Below are positions 44,659-53,538 of a DNA stretch of 64,000 nt, piece after piece; positions within the stretch are counted from its first letter, which is position 1; every line of letters starts with the position of its first letter. Source of the DNA: UBA2653 sp964572685 (GTDB lineage Bacteria > Pseudomonadota > Gammaproteobacteria > Legionellales > Legionellaceae); contig CAZNFJ010000001.1 in NCBI GenBank assembly GCA_964572685.1, forward strand, positions 14,386 through 78,385. Direction: 5' to 3'. The position numbers were made by a program, and so were the translations under genes. The notes below the pieces were generated by a model. It saw only the letters and a list, made by a program, of their open reading frames with translations, was not told where the DNA came from and searched no databases.

Positions 44659-46103
44659 GTTGCCCCCATTGTCCCACCAACCCATTCACGTTGTCTTTGA
44701 TTAGGAAATACTTGGTTTTGGTATAAGAAGCTGAAGTTAAAAATGAATTGATCGTGGAAAGCGGCAAAGTTGATATAAGGACTTAACATGATTTTATTTT
44801 TTAGAACCAAAAAGTTAATGGTTTCTAAATTTGCCAAGTCTGGCGTTGTGCCTGAACCGATAATCATTCCTGCATACAAATAGGGTTCAATGAACATATG
44901 CCTCAAGTTTAGGGTGTAGAATATCGAATTTTGTCCACTACCAGGGAAATACATATAAGATCGAAAAGTCGTATTTAGACCTTGAATTAATTCTTTTGTC
45001 ACCGATGCCGTCATGCGATTAAATTGCAGATTAGAGGTGATGCGATTAAATTGTTCACCAACCGAAAAATCAAAAAGTTTGGGCAATACTACATAGGCTT
45101 CTCCGCCATAGTTATATTTAGGGAATAAGATGGGTTGATTGGCTACACTTGCATCTAAATCTAGATAGACATATTTACCCAATTTGGGGAAGAATTCAAC
45201 TTCATATTGAAGCGCTTCTTTTTTCAAGCGATTAGCGTAGTTAACTTTGCCATAGACTTTGCCTAATTCAGTTTGTCGTCCATAGAAAACTGTGGTGTAG
45301 TCCCAGAGTTGTTTTCTATCGGAGATATAATAAAGTTGATCAAAAACCCCCAGTTCATTTAAATAAATAGCTGTTTGAGGTATTGAGGCTTTTTCAATGG
45401 CCTTGACTTTTTCTTTGGATTTTTGATTCATCAAGTATTTTAAGTCAGCTTGTTTTTTTAATAGAACTAAATGTTTGGGTGCATAAATAAGACCTTTCTG
45501 GGTAAGGGCAAGCCCTTTTGAGTAAGCTTTCATCTGAATATGTGCTTGAATACAAACAAGATATAAATCAATGTATTTGGGATATTGTTGAATATAGGGG
45601 GTGAGTAATGGACATACTTTTGCATAGTGGTTATTTTTAAGCTCTGCTTGTGCTGATTTCAAAGCGGCATCCACATCTAAAGGAGTTGTAATTGTTTTTT
45701 TCGAAGTTTGTAGAACTTGTGCCAGTCGCCATTTGATGGGATAGAACTCGGTATTAAAGGGATAAAATAATAAGGCAATTTCTGTCCAGTTCAGCGCCTC
45801 TTTGAAGTGTTCTTGTTTTTCAAAGTAAATAATTTTTAAAAGATAGGCATCACTGTCTTGTGGGTAATTTTGTAAAATTTGATTGATCAATGCGTTCGCT
45901 TTTTGATATTGATTGTTTTCTAAATAAATCTTGGTAATGAGGACCTGGGTGTCAACATCTGGTTGTTGTAAGGTTTTTGCGTATGCAAAAGCTTCTTTTT
46001 TTAAATGAAGATGCTCAAATGTTTTGAGTTGTAAAAAATCATCAGCCCAGGCGGGTAAGCACAAAAATAATCCTAAAAAACTTAAATAATTAGTTTTTTT
46101 CAT
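44646..46103 (-). CDS. TPR protein with C-terminal YaiO-type outer-membrane barrel
   Basis: 485 aa. Signal peptide (MKKTNYLSFLGLFLCLPAWA), a TPR region (~25-225, three to five repeats, e.g. YQKANALINQILQNYPQDSD), then a beta-barrel of about 240 residues ending in GATWRF. The barrel matches the YaiO family, with a terminal aromatic residue for Bam recognition. TPR plus barrel is the layout of polysaccharide exporters such as PgaA and AlgK/AlgE, so it likely helps the GT2 product cross the periplasm and outer membrane. It overlaps both neighbours. Confidence 0.82.
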   Translation of the reverse strand: MKKTNYLSFLGLFLCLPAWADDFLQLKTFEHLHLKKEAFAYAKTLQQPDVDTQVLITKIYLENNQYQKANALINQILQNYPQDSDAYLLKIIYFEKQEHFKEALNWTEIALLFYPFNTEFYPIKWRLAQVLQTSKKTITTPLDVDAALKSAQAELKNNHYAKVCPLLTPYIQQYPKYIDLYLVCIQAHIQMKAYSKGLALTQKGLIYAPKHLVLLKKQADLKYLMNQKSKEKVKAIEKASIPQTAIYLNELGVFDQLYYISDRKQLWDYTTVFYGRQTELGKVYGKVNYANRLKKEALQYEVEFFPKLGKYVYLDLDASVANQPILFPKYNYGGEAYVVLPKLFDFSVGEQFNRITSNLQFNRMTASVTKELIQGLNTTFRSYMYFPGSGQNSIFYTLNLRHMFIEPYLYAGMIIGSGTTPDLANLETINFLVLKNKIMLSPYINFAAFHDQFIFNFSFLYQNQVFPNQRQREWVGGTMGATWRF

Positions 46104-47052
46104 GAATCAGTTCTTCTAGGGTTTCTATAAGAGAATATTGATGGCGATAGTTCACAAGGCTCAATAAACGCTTTAAATCTGGGCATCGATACTGAGAAAA
46201 TTCCTGGTTGAGATGATACGCTTGCTCGTAAGTTTCAAATTCAATGGTCGAAGAACTCTGCGCTATCTGGATAATGAGTGACGCCAAATCAATTATTTTA
46301 ATCGTCTCGAGGCCACCAATATTAATGATTTCTCCAACACTTTTAGGACTATTGATAAGAGCTGTGATAAATCCTAAAAAATCATTAACATGACAAAAAG
46401 TTCTCACCTGCTGCCCATTGCCAAAGACTTTTAAGGGCTGTCCTTTTTTTGCAGCTTCAATAAAACGAGGCACCACCATGCCATATTGACCACCTTGTCG
46501 TGGGCCAATCACATTGAAAGGTCTTAAGATGCTCATCTTCAAACCATATTTTTCATGATAGGTTAGTCCATAAGCCTCACAGACTAATTTAGAAATGGCA
46601 TAATTATTTCGAGTCTTCAATTGTATGTTAATGATTGCGGACATATCCTCTAGAAGTTTATGGTGTTCATGCTCACCATAAACTTCTGAAGTTGATAATA
46701 TAAATATTCGTGAATGTGGGGCGTATTCTAGAATTTTTTTTAAAAAATTTTGTGTGGAATTAATATTGATGTCTAGCACTTTTTCAGGATCATTGAGCAC
46801 TTGAAAGACTCCAACAATCGCGGCGAAATGATAAATTAAATCGATTTTCGGTAATATCGTCTGGTAAAGAGAGGTATCTTCTAAATTACCGAAGAAAAAA
46901 TGGAATTTTTTATTTTGGTTTAAGTTTTTGATGTAATCTGAGTTTTCAGCAGTACAATTATCAATTCCAAAAACTTCATCACCTTTATTTAAGTGAAAAC
47001 TTGCCAGATGTGAACCTAAAAATCCGGCCACACCTGTGATAAATATTTGCAT
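46090..47052 (-). CDS. NAD-dependent nucleotide-sugar epimerase/dehydratase
   Basis: 320 aa from ATG 47052; longer in-frame starts reach upstream of the predicted promoter. Extended SDR: GVAGFLGSHLA (NAD-binding Rossmann), LSTSEVYGE, catalytic NYAISK (Tyr-x3-Lys), NVIGPRQ and TFCHVNDF. It resembles UDP-glucose 4-epimerase, UDP-GlcNAc epimerase and UDP-xylose synthase relatives; the exact reaction cannot be decided. It is the first gene of the polysaccharide operon, opposite a UDP-sugar 6-dehydrogenase, which suggests that the two act on the same UDP-sugar pool. Confidence 0.85.
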   Translation of the reverse strand: MQIFITGVAGFLGSHLASFHLNKGDEVFGIDNCTAENSDYIKNLNQNKKFHFFFGNLEDTSLYQTILPKIDLIYHFAAIVGVFQVLNDPEKVLDININSTQNFLKKILEYAPHSRIFILSTSEVYGEHEHHKLLEDMSAIINIQLKTRNNYAISKLVCEAYGLTYHEKYGLKMSILRPFNVIGPRQGGQYGMVVPRFIEAAKKGQPLKVFGNGQQVRTFCHVNDFLGFITALINSPKSVGEIINIGGLETIKIIDLASLIIQIAQSSSTIEFETYEQAYHLNQEFSQYRCPDLKRLLSLVNYRHQYSLIETLEELIHEKN

Positions 47053-47083
47053 TCCTTGCAAATTCCTTTTCAAAATTTTACTT

Positions 47084-47112
47084 ATTTTACAAGAAAAGGA
47101 AAAATTTTTCAA
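47084..47112 (-). promoter_or_regulatory. Predicted promoter of the polysaccharide operon
   Basis: On the minus strand, TTGAAA (47112-47107), a 17-bp spacer and TAAAAT (47089-47084), 31 nt upstream of the epimerase ATG. The divergent dehydrogenase gene has a consensus TATAAT at 47121-47126 but no good -35. Confidence 0.6.
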
Positions 47113-47156
47113 TAAGTGACTATAATTAGTCTAAGGATAAAAAAAGAGTTTACTCG

Positions 47157-48407
47157 ATGGAAAAAATTGCAATTATCGGAGTTGGTGTCGTCGGATTAGA
47201 ATTGGCTGTGCGATTATCTCAATTTTATCAAATTTCGGCGTATAATATAAATCAAAAAAGAGTTGAGGAATTAAAAAATGATTATGATAAAAATCATTTG
47301 ATTAGTGAAGAAGAATTAAAAAGAGCATCTATTCATTATGTTGGCCATCTTCAGGAGCTTCAAGATTCTTCGATATTCATTATTGTAGTACCAACGGATA
47401 TTCATCAAGATAAAACCTTGGATTTAGAACCCATCAAACAAGCAACTCAATCTATGGGAGAAATATTAAAACCGCAGGATATTGTTATTTTTGAATCCTC
47501 GGTATATCCGAAATTTACAGAAGAACTTTTGATCCCTATTCTTGAGGAAAAAAGTGGTTTAAAAGTGAATCAAGATTTTTTTGTGGCATATTGCCCTGAA
47601 CGTTTTTCTCCACAAGATGCTGACTACGAGTTGCATAAAGTTTGTAAAGTGATATCCGCATCGCATCCTAGTGCGGTGTTAAAAGTACAAAGTATTTATC
47701 AAAAAATTTGTGCTAGCACTTATATCGCGCCAAATATGGCCGTTGCTGAATGTTCAAAAATGCTAGAAAATATTCAGCGCAATGTTAATATTGCTTTGAT
47801 GAATGAGTTTTCAATAATCATGCATGCATTAAATATTTCTTTACATGAGGTGATTCAAGCGGCTTCTACGAAAAAAAACTTCCTGCCTTTTCAACCGGGG
47901 CTAGTGGGTGGATATTGTATTCCCGTCAATCCTTTTTATTTCATGTACCAAGCGAGAAAAAAAGGCATTGAACCCAGCTTGATACAAGCTGCTGAAACGG
48001 TTAATGAAAGCATGCCTTCATTTTTATTTTCAGAATTATTAAAATTATATTTTAAACATCAGAAACATCAAGCCAATCCTAATATTGCAGTATTTGGGTT
48101 GAGTTTTAAACCCAATATTCCAGATATTCGACATAGTTTGAGTTTAGATTTTATCGAGTTAATGGAAAAAAACAATTTATCTTATCGTGTTCATGATCCT
48201 TTCATGCAAAAGGAGATGAATTGTCAACCCTTAGAGGATTTTAATGATATTGATATTGCTGTATTCCTGGTTAAGCATCAGGTTTATGTGGATTTGGGTT
48301 TGGAGTGCTTTCTAACACACTGTCGGAAGAATCCTATTATCATGGATGTTGGGGGGTTATTTAAAGATATTAAAAAACTATCCGATCTAACTTATTGGCA
48401 ATTATAG
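47157..48407 (+). CDS. UDP-N-acetylhexosamine 6-dehydrogenase (TviB/WbpO type)
   Basis: 416 aa, UDP-sugar dehydrogenase in three parts: N-terminal Rossmann domain (IAIIGVGVVGLELAVRL), central dimer helix (AECSKMLENIQRNVNIALMNE) and C-terminal domain (VFGLSFKPNIPDIRHS). The overall pattern, including FVAYCPERFSPQD, matches the Vi antigen/WbpO branch that oxidises UDP-GlcNAc or UDP-GalNAc to uronates. The catalytic Cys is present, but its motif reads GGYCIPVNPFYF instead of the usual GGHCIGVDPYYL. It is divergent from the epimerase. It likely provides an acidic building block for the nearby GT2 synthase. Confidence 0.87.
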   Translation: MEKIAIIGVGVVGLELAVRLSQFYQISAYNINQKRVEELKNDYDKNHLISEEELKRASIHYVGHLQELQDSSIFIIVVPTDIHQDKTLDLEPIKQATQSMGEILKPQDIVIFESSVYPKFTEELLIPILEEKSGLKVNQDFFVAYCPERFSPQDADYELHKVCKVISASHPSAVLKVQSIYQKICASTYIAPNMAVAECSKMLENIQRNVNIALMNEFSIIMHALNISLHEVIQAASTKKNFLPFQPGLVGGYCIPVNPFYFMYQARKKGIEPSLIQAAETVNESMPSFLFSELLKLYFKHQKHQANPNIAVFGLSFKPNIPDIRHSLSLDFIELMEKNNLSYRVHDPFMQKEMNCQPLEDFNDIDIAVFLVKHQVYVDLGLECFLTHCRKNPIIMDVGGLFKDIKKLSDLTYWQL

Positions 48408-48503
48408 AGAAAATCATGAAACAGATGTCATCTACCTCCTGCAATTGCTTTGAGTTTTGATGACGACTCACTCCCAACGGTACTGAATCAATAATTATCA
48501 AAT

Positions 48504-48527
48504 TAAAAAGCCCTTTATTAAAGGGCC
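48504..48527 (-). terminator. Intrinsic terminator after ssb
   Basis: Read on the minus strand, GGCCCTTT / AAAGGGC with loop AATA is followed by T residues. It ends the ssb transcript and may also end the UDP-sugar dehydrogenase transcript from the other side. Confidence 0.75.
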
Positions 48528-48565
48528 TTAAGAATAATACTGAACAATTTACTCTAGGGTAGAAA

Positions 48566-49036
48566 TTAGAATGGAATATCATCATCCAATAATTCAAAAC
48601 CTTCATGTTGATCCATTGCTGCAGGTGCTGCATTTTGACTTGGACGTGCTGCAGGTGTTGCACTTGTTGCAGGCTTATTCATGTCCATATTGGATGTCGA
48701 ACGAGAATCCAGTAATTGCATTTCATTGGCAATGATTTCGGTGGTGTAACGCTCAACACCTTGTTGATCTTGCCATTTACGGGTGCGCAAACTGCCTTCA
48801 ATATAAATTCGAGAACCTTTTTTAGTGTATTCTCCAGCAATTTCACCTAATCTGTTGTAGAACACGACACGATGCCATTCGGTTCGGTCTTGTTTTTCAC
48901 CCGTTTGTTTATCCTTCCATGTTTCTGAGGTTGCAATGGAAAGTGTTGTGACCGCATTGCCATTTGGCATATATCTGACTTCTGGGTCACTTCCAACATT
49001 TCCAATTAATATGACTTTATTAATTCCACGTGCCAC
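48566..49036 (-). CDS. ssb: Single-stranded DNA-binding protein
   Basis: 156 aa from GTG 49036, which has SD TTTGGAG 6 nt upstream and gives the usual start (M)ARGINKVILIGNVGSDPE; the long frame to 49108 is not supported. OB-fold over residues 1-110 (ATSETWKDKQTGEKQDRTEWHRVV split over two strands), a Pro/Ala/Asn linker and the acidic tip DDDIPF that recruits repair and replication partners. Confidence 0.96.
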   Translation of the reverse strand: MARGINKVILIGNVGSDPEVRYMPNGNAVTTLSIATSETWKDKQTGEKQDRTEWHRVVFYNRLGEIAGEYTKKGSRIYIEGSLRTRKWQDQQGVERYTTEIIANEMQLLDSRSTSNMDMNKPATSATPAARPSQNAAPAAMDQHEGFELLDDDIPF

Positions 49037-49184
49037 GATTTTCTCCAAAGATAATATCTGTATAATTATAACTGAAACTCCAAAACTCCTCAAATATTCC
49101 AGACACATCTCTTTAATTCCATTTGAACAACTTTAGAGCGAATGTTACACTCCTTTTTTGATACATTTTTCGAGATTGTTATTT

Positions 49185-50375
49185 ATGCCTCAGCCCTATG
49201 CAAATAAAAAAATCTTATTAGGCGTTTGTGGTGGAGTAGCCGCTTATAAAAGTGTGGAATTAGCTCGTCTTTTAAAACAAATGGGTGCTCAAGTACAGGT
49301 AGTGATGACAGAGTCTGCTCAGGATTTTGTGGGACCACAAACGTTTCAAGCGGTCACTGGCTTTCCTGTGACGCAAGCAACCAATGATGCAAGTTTTGCA
49401 CAATCTATGGCGCATATTGATTTGAGTCGCTGGGCAGATATGCTCATTATTGCACCTGCAACCGCGAATTTCATGGCCAAAATGGCGCATGGTATGGCTG
49501 ATGATTTATTATCTTTACTATGTTTAATGGTTAAGGGGCCTATTCTTGTTTGTCCAGCGATGAATGTTCACATGTGGCAACATCCTGCTACGCAACATAA
49601 TACCATGCTTTTAAAGGAGCGTGGGGTTGTGATTGTTGGGCCAGAAGAAGGTGAACAAGCTTGTGGTGATGTTGGTGCCGGAAGAATGCGTGAACCACAA
49701 TGGATTGTAAATGCGATAGATTTGTGGTCGATTGCCGATATATTTCGTGGCACACGCTTTGTTTTGACGGCAGGTCCCACGCGCGAACGTATTGATCCTA
49801 TTCGTTTTATCAGTAATAAAAGCTCGGGTCTTATGGGTTATGCTTTAGCTGAAGCATTGGCTTTTGCAGGTGCTGAAGTGGTGTTGGTCACAGGCCCTTG
49901 TGCCTGTCCCATTCCTCCTGGTGTTCGAGCCCATTGGGTAGAAACAGCTGAAGACATGTATCAGAAGGTACTTAAACTTTTAACACCTGAAGATTTTTTT
50001 ATTGGCGTTGCTGCCGTTTCAGATTTTAAGCTTCGAGAGCCTGCTTTACAAAAAATTAAAAAACAAAATCGAACGCATTTGACCCTTGATTTAGAACTTT
50101 CAAAAGATATTTTGTTGAGCATCAAACAACAACAACTCGCTAAAAAAGTGATTGGTTTTGCAGCAGAAACCGAAAATCTTTTAGAGTATGCTCGCCAAAA
50201 ACTTGAAAAAAAAGCGGATATGATCATTGCCAATGATGTTTCGGGTAAGCTGGGTTTTGAATCTGTTGATAATACCGTGACGATTGTCACCCCTAAGAGT
50301 GAAGTGCATTTTCCGGCTGCTCGAAAAATTTTGATTGCTAAACAAATTGTTGAGTTTTTGAAACAAGAATTATAA
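49185..50375 (+). CDS. coaBC: Bifunctional phosphopantothenoylcysteine decarboxylase/synthetase
   Basis: Two steps of coenzyme A synthesis. 396 aa from ATG 49185 (the frame begins at 49158, but family N-termini look like MPQPYANKKILLGVCGGVAAYK). The N-terminal CoaC flavodomain has GGVAAYKSVEL, ATANFMAKMAHGMADDLLS and CPAMNVHMW; CoaB (~185-396) has TAGPTRERIDPIRFISNKSSG, VTGP and the Lys-rich KIKKQ segment. It is followed by dut, the usual gammaproteobacterial pair. Confidence 0.95.
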   Translation: MPQPYANKKILLGVCGGVAAYKSVELARLLKQMGAQVQVVMTESAQDFVGPQTFQAVTGFPVTQATNDASFAQSMAHIDLSRWADMLIIAPATANFMAKMAHGMADDLLSLLCLMVKGPILVCPAMNVHMWQHPATQHNTMLLKERGVVIVGPEEGEQACGDVGAGRMREPQWIVNAIDLWSIADIFRGTRFVLTAGPTRERIDPIRFISNKSSGLMGYALAEALAFAGAEVVLVTGPCACPIPPGVRAHWVETAEDMYQKVLKLLTPEDFFIGVAAVSDFKLREPALQKIKKQNRTHLTLDLELSKDILLSIKQQQLAKKVIGFAAETENLLEYARQKLEKKADMIIANDVSGKLGFESVDNTVTIVTPKSEVHFPAARKILIAKQIVEFLKQEL

Positions 50376-50386
50376 ATAAAGGAATC

Positions 50387-50848
50387 ATGATGAAAAATTT
50401 TGTACAAGTTAAAGTCCTAGATAGTCGTATAGGTGAAAGTATTCCCTTTCCAACTTATGCAAGTGATGGCGCGGCTGGTTTAGATCTACGCGTATGCAGT
50501 GATGAAGTTATTCGGATAGAACCAGGACAAGTCGAACTTTTATCCACAGGTATTGCTATGTATTTGGCTGATCCGCAATATGCGGCCATGCTTTTGCCGC
50601 GTTCAGGTCTGGGTCATAAACATGGAATTGTTTTGGGTAACTTAATTGGTTTGATTGATTCGGACTATCAGGGGGAAATTAAAGTTTCTTGTTGGAATCG
50701 TGGACAACAAGCTTATGAGATACAGCCTGGTGAGCGGATTGCGCAATTGGTGATTGTTCCTGTTGTTCAAGCACAATTTAAATTTGTAGAACAATTTGAA
50801 GCCTCCTCTCGTAATGAAAGTGGTTTTGGCAGTTCAGGAAGACTTTAA
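50387..50848 (+). CDS. dut: dUTP diphosphatase
   Basis: Keeps dUTP out of DNA and supplies dUMP. 153 aa with the five trimeric dUTPase motifs visible: DGAAGLDL (1), LLPRSGLGHKHGIVLGN (2), GLIDSDYQGEI (3), PGERIAQLVI (4) and the C-terminal NESGFGSSGR (5). ATG 50387 or 50390. SD AAAGGAA upstream. It shares a TAATG junction with the next gene. Confidence 0.97.
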   Translation: MMKNFVQVKVLDSRIGESIPFPTYASDGAAGLDLRVCSDEVIRIEPGQVELLSTGIAMYLADPQYAAMLLPRSGLGHKHGIVLGNLIGLIDSDYQGEIKVSCWNRGQQAYEIQPGERIAQLVIVPVVQAQFKFVEQFEASSRNESGFGSSGRL

Positions 50849-52254
50849 TGAATAAAATTTATCAAATAATTGAAACCAGTCCCAGTATTTTCCGAGCTTA
50901 TGATATTCGTGGCTTGGTTGATTTACAATTGAACGAAGATGTTTATTTTACCATCGGTTTTGCTTTGGCTCGTATCTTAGAAAAACTAAATCGGCAAGAA
51001 ATTGTAATTGCCTTTGATGGTCGATTAACTAGTAAACCTTATGCTCGTGCTTTAGAACAAGCATTAAGCTGTCAGGGGATTCATGTGACCATGTTGGGAG
51101 TGGTCCCTACGGCATGCATGTATTATGCCACGCATCATTTGGCGATGGATTGTGGGCTAATGGTCACTGGTAGTCATAACCCCAAAGAATATAATGGTTT
51201 GAAATTGGTCTTGGCTGGTCAAACGGCAAAGCAAGAACAAATTCAGGAAATATTGGCTGAATCTCAAAAACTGGATATAGGGTTAAGTTTTACTGAGAAA
51301 AACTATCCGACTGTCGAAGTGGATATTGTCACTCCTTATGTACAAGAGATTCTTGGGGATATACATTTAAGTCGTCCTTTAAAAGTGATTGCGGATTTTG
51401 GTCATGGTGTAGGCGCGGTGATGGGGCCTGAGCTTTTTAAAAAACTTGGCTGTGAATTAATTTCGCTCTATGATACCGTGGATGGTAATTTTCCAGCCCA
51501 TCATCCCGATCCGACCATTCCTAAAAATTTAGAAGATTTGCAAAAAGCATTAAAAACTTACCATGCCGATATCGGTTTAGCTTTTGATGGAGATGCCGAT
51601 CGCTTAGGGGTCGTGACTCCAGAAGGAGAAATCATTTGGCCTGATCGCGTGATGTTAATTCTGGCTCGAGATGTTTTAAAAAGAAACCCACATGCAAAAA
51701 TTGTTTATGATGTAAAGTGCTCAAAACAGTTAAAAGAAGGTATTTTACAAGCGGGTGGCCAACCAATCATGTCACCAACAGGGCATTCTCTGGTAAAAGG
51801 CATTATGCGCACTGAAAAAGCGGAATTAGCCGGTGAAATGAGTGGACATATTTTCTTTAAGGAACGATGGTATGGTTTTGATGATGGACTGTATAGTGCT
51901 TGCCGATTATTAGAAATTTTAAGTCAGTTTCCAACACCCCTGGCATTATTTGAGACTTTACCACCGACACCTGTCTCTACACCTGAAATTAAAATTGATA
52001 TTTCCGAAGACAAAAAATTTGAATTTATGCAAACATTTGCCGAGTTGGCACAATTTGAGGATGCGGAACTTATTAATATTGATGGTTTGCGTTTGGAGTT
52101 TAATAATGGGTGGGGTTTATTGCGTGCTTCAAATACATCTCCTTGTTTGGTTTCTCGATTTGAGGCTCAGACGCAGGAGGATTTGGAACATATCCAAGCA
52201 CTTTTTAAACAAGAAATTCATAAAATCGATGCCAGCTTGGCATTACCTTTTTAG
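50848..52254 (+). CDS. algC: Phosphomannomutase/phosphoglucomutase (AlgC type)
   Basis: Interconverts hexose 6- and 1-phosphates and feeds GDP-mannose and UDP-glucose for LPS and polysaccharide. 468 aa of the alpha-D-phosphohexomutase family: active-site Ser in VTGSHNPKEYNG (~109), metal loop AFDGDADRLGV (~245), sugar-binding GEMSGHIFF (~330) and the C-terminal phosphate-binding LLRASNTSPCLVSRFEA. The dut-algC order matches Pseudomonas and other gammaproteobacteria. Its end overlaps the convergent TPR gene by 12 nt. Confidence 0.93.
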   Translation: MNKIYQIIETSPSIFRAYDIRGLVDLQLNEDVYFTIGFALARILEKLNRQEIVIAFDGRLTSKPYARALEQALSCQGIHVTMLGVVPTACMYYATHHLAMDCGLMVTGSHNPKEYNGLKLVLAGQTAKQEQIQEILAESQKLDIGLSFTEKNYPTVEVDIVTPYVQEILGDIHLSRPLKVIADFGHGVGAVMGPELFKKLGCELISLYDTVDGNFPAHHPDPTIPKNLEDLQKALKTYHADIGLAFDGDADRLGVVTPEGEIIWPDRVMLILARDVLKRNPHAKIVYDVKCSKQLKEGILQAGGQPIMSPTGHSLVKGIMRTEKAELAGEMSGHIFFKERWYGFDDGLYSACRLLEILSQFPTPLALFETLPPTPVSTPEIKIDISEDKKFEFMQTFAELAQFEDAELINIDGLRLEFNNGWGLLRASNTSPCLVSRFEAQTQEDLEHIQALFKQEIHKIDASLALPF

Positions 52255-53538
52255 GTGATAAAACATTAAATCTAAGAACTGTTGGTGCTGTAATCGAGCA
52301 CCAATCTTTTCTTTATGCACGATTTGGTAATGATGTTTTTTTGCTTCTTCTTCAATGGTTTTTGGGTGGTAGCTGATTCGACCACTGGCTTCAAGATTTT
52401 GGGGATATATTTCTGATATTTCAATCGTCAATAGAATTTCCCCAATATTTTCAAATTCAAAAATTTTTAAAAAATCTGGCATGTAGGGAGAAACATCAAA
52501 AGCCATGAGGCAAGCAATGGGTTGGAGATGTTGATTGAGAAATTCGATTGCATCTTGGCAGTCTAGTTCATCATAAATATTTTTTTGTTCTGCTTTTTTA
52601 AGCATTTCTTTGGAGAAATCAACGCCCCTTAAATGCACGCTTACTTTTTTGATAATTTGACCACATAAGCCGGTTCCACAACCCATTTCTACCACATGTT
52701 TAAAATTTTTATCAGATAAATACCTGCTTAAATAGTAAGGTAATTGATACTCAAGAACCTGTGACAAATGTTTATCATAATCATGGGCATAATTTTCAAA
52801 TAAATTTTGAACATAATCACGGTGATGGGACAAATTCATTTTTTGATTGAATAAAGTATCGAGCATGAATTGTAAATGAGGCTCGTTTTTAATTTTTTGC
52901 GCAGTCTTTAAATAAAAAAGAGCCGCAGTAAGGTCTTTTTTTTGCCAGTAAAGGCACGCTAAATTGTATAGGCTATCGTAGTGAGTCGGATGTTCTTGTA
53001 AAATTTGACGATAATGAAATATAGCGTCATCTAACCAACCTTTTTTCTGCAGACAAGCGGCTAAATTGAAACGTATATCATAACGCTTAGGTTGCCTATA
53101 AAGGATTTGGGCATATTGTTGGATGGCCTTGGCAAGATGGTGATATTCAACATAAAGATTCGCAAGATTATTGGGTGTTTCTAAATGGTGGGGGTGGTGT
53201 TTTAAATTAAAGCGAAAAAAACTTAAAGATTTTTTAAGTTTTTTTTGTTTCCAATAAACAATGGCTAAGTTACAAATGATATCAGCATCCCATGGAATGT
53301 CTTGTCTTAATTTTTCAAAGCTCTCTTCAGCGCCTTGCCAATGGTGCATCGACATTTGTGCAATACCCAATTGAAAGAGCGCATAATGAAAATCTGGAGT
53401 CTGTTGATGGATGTAATAAAGAAGGCTTGCGGCTTTGTACCAATTTTTTTCCCGGAACGCGTGCCTGGCGTCTTCATAAATTTTTTTAAGACGCCAGGCA
53501 CGCGGTTGAATAGAATCATTTAGTACTAATAATGTCAT
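52243..53538 (-). CDS. TPR protein with C-terminal SAM-dependent methyltransferase domain
   Basis: 431 aa. Residues ~20-230 are about six TPR units (e.g. ARHAFREKNWYKAASLLYYI, FHYRQILQEHPTHYDSLYNL). Residues ~245-431 are a class I methyltransferase with motif I VVEMGCGTGLCGQI and LRGVDFSKEMLKKA. The substrate is unknown; similar TPR-methyltransferases are common and ill-defined. The ATG at 53538 lies 23 nt inside the 3' end of rdgB, and no better start precedes the first TPR. Codons ~12-27 contain a perfect 17-bp inverted repeat (separate entry), so the start region may have been altered. Confidence 0.8.
   Translation of the reverse strand: MTLLVLNDSIQPRAWRLKKIYEDARHAFREKNWYKAASLLYYIHQQTPDFHYALFQLGIAQMSMHHWQGAEESFEKLRQDIPWDADIICNLAIVYWKQKKLKKSLSFFRFNLKHHPHHLETPNNLANLYVEYHHLAKAIQQYAQILYRQPKRYDIRFNLAACLQKKGWLDDAIFHYRQILQEHPTHYDSLYNLACLYWQKKDLTAALFYLKTAQKIKNEPHLQFMLDTLFNQKMNLSHHRDYVQNLFENYAHDYDKHLSQVLEYQLPYYLSRYLSDKNFKHVVEMGCGTGLCGQIIKKVSVHLRGVDFSKEMLKKAEQKNIYDELDCQDAIEFLNQHLQPIACLMAFDVSPYMPDFLKIFEFENIGEILLTIEISEIYPQNLEASGRISYHPKTIEEEAKKHHYQIVHKEKIGARLQHQQFLDLMFYHLKR
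53458..53504. repeat. Perfect 17-bp inverted repeat inside a coding region
   Basis: CGCGTGCCTGGCGTCTT (53458-53474) and its exact reverse complement (53488-53504) flank a 13-nt loop. It lies in the N-terminal codons of the TPR-methyltransferase, just beyond the rdgB stop. It is much more GC-rich than its surroundings. No T run follows on either strand, so it is not a standard terminator. It resembles a small palindromic mobile element. Confidence 0.9.

Noticed and set aside
53458..53504. The 17-bp inverted repeat as a terminator of rdgB
   Set aside because: The stem is very strong but neither strand has a T run after it, and it lies within translated codons of the next gene.
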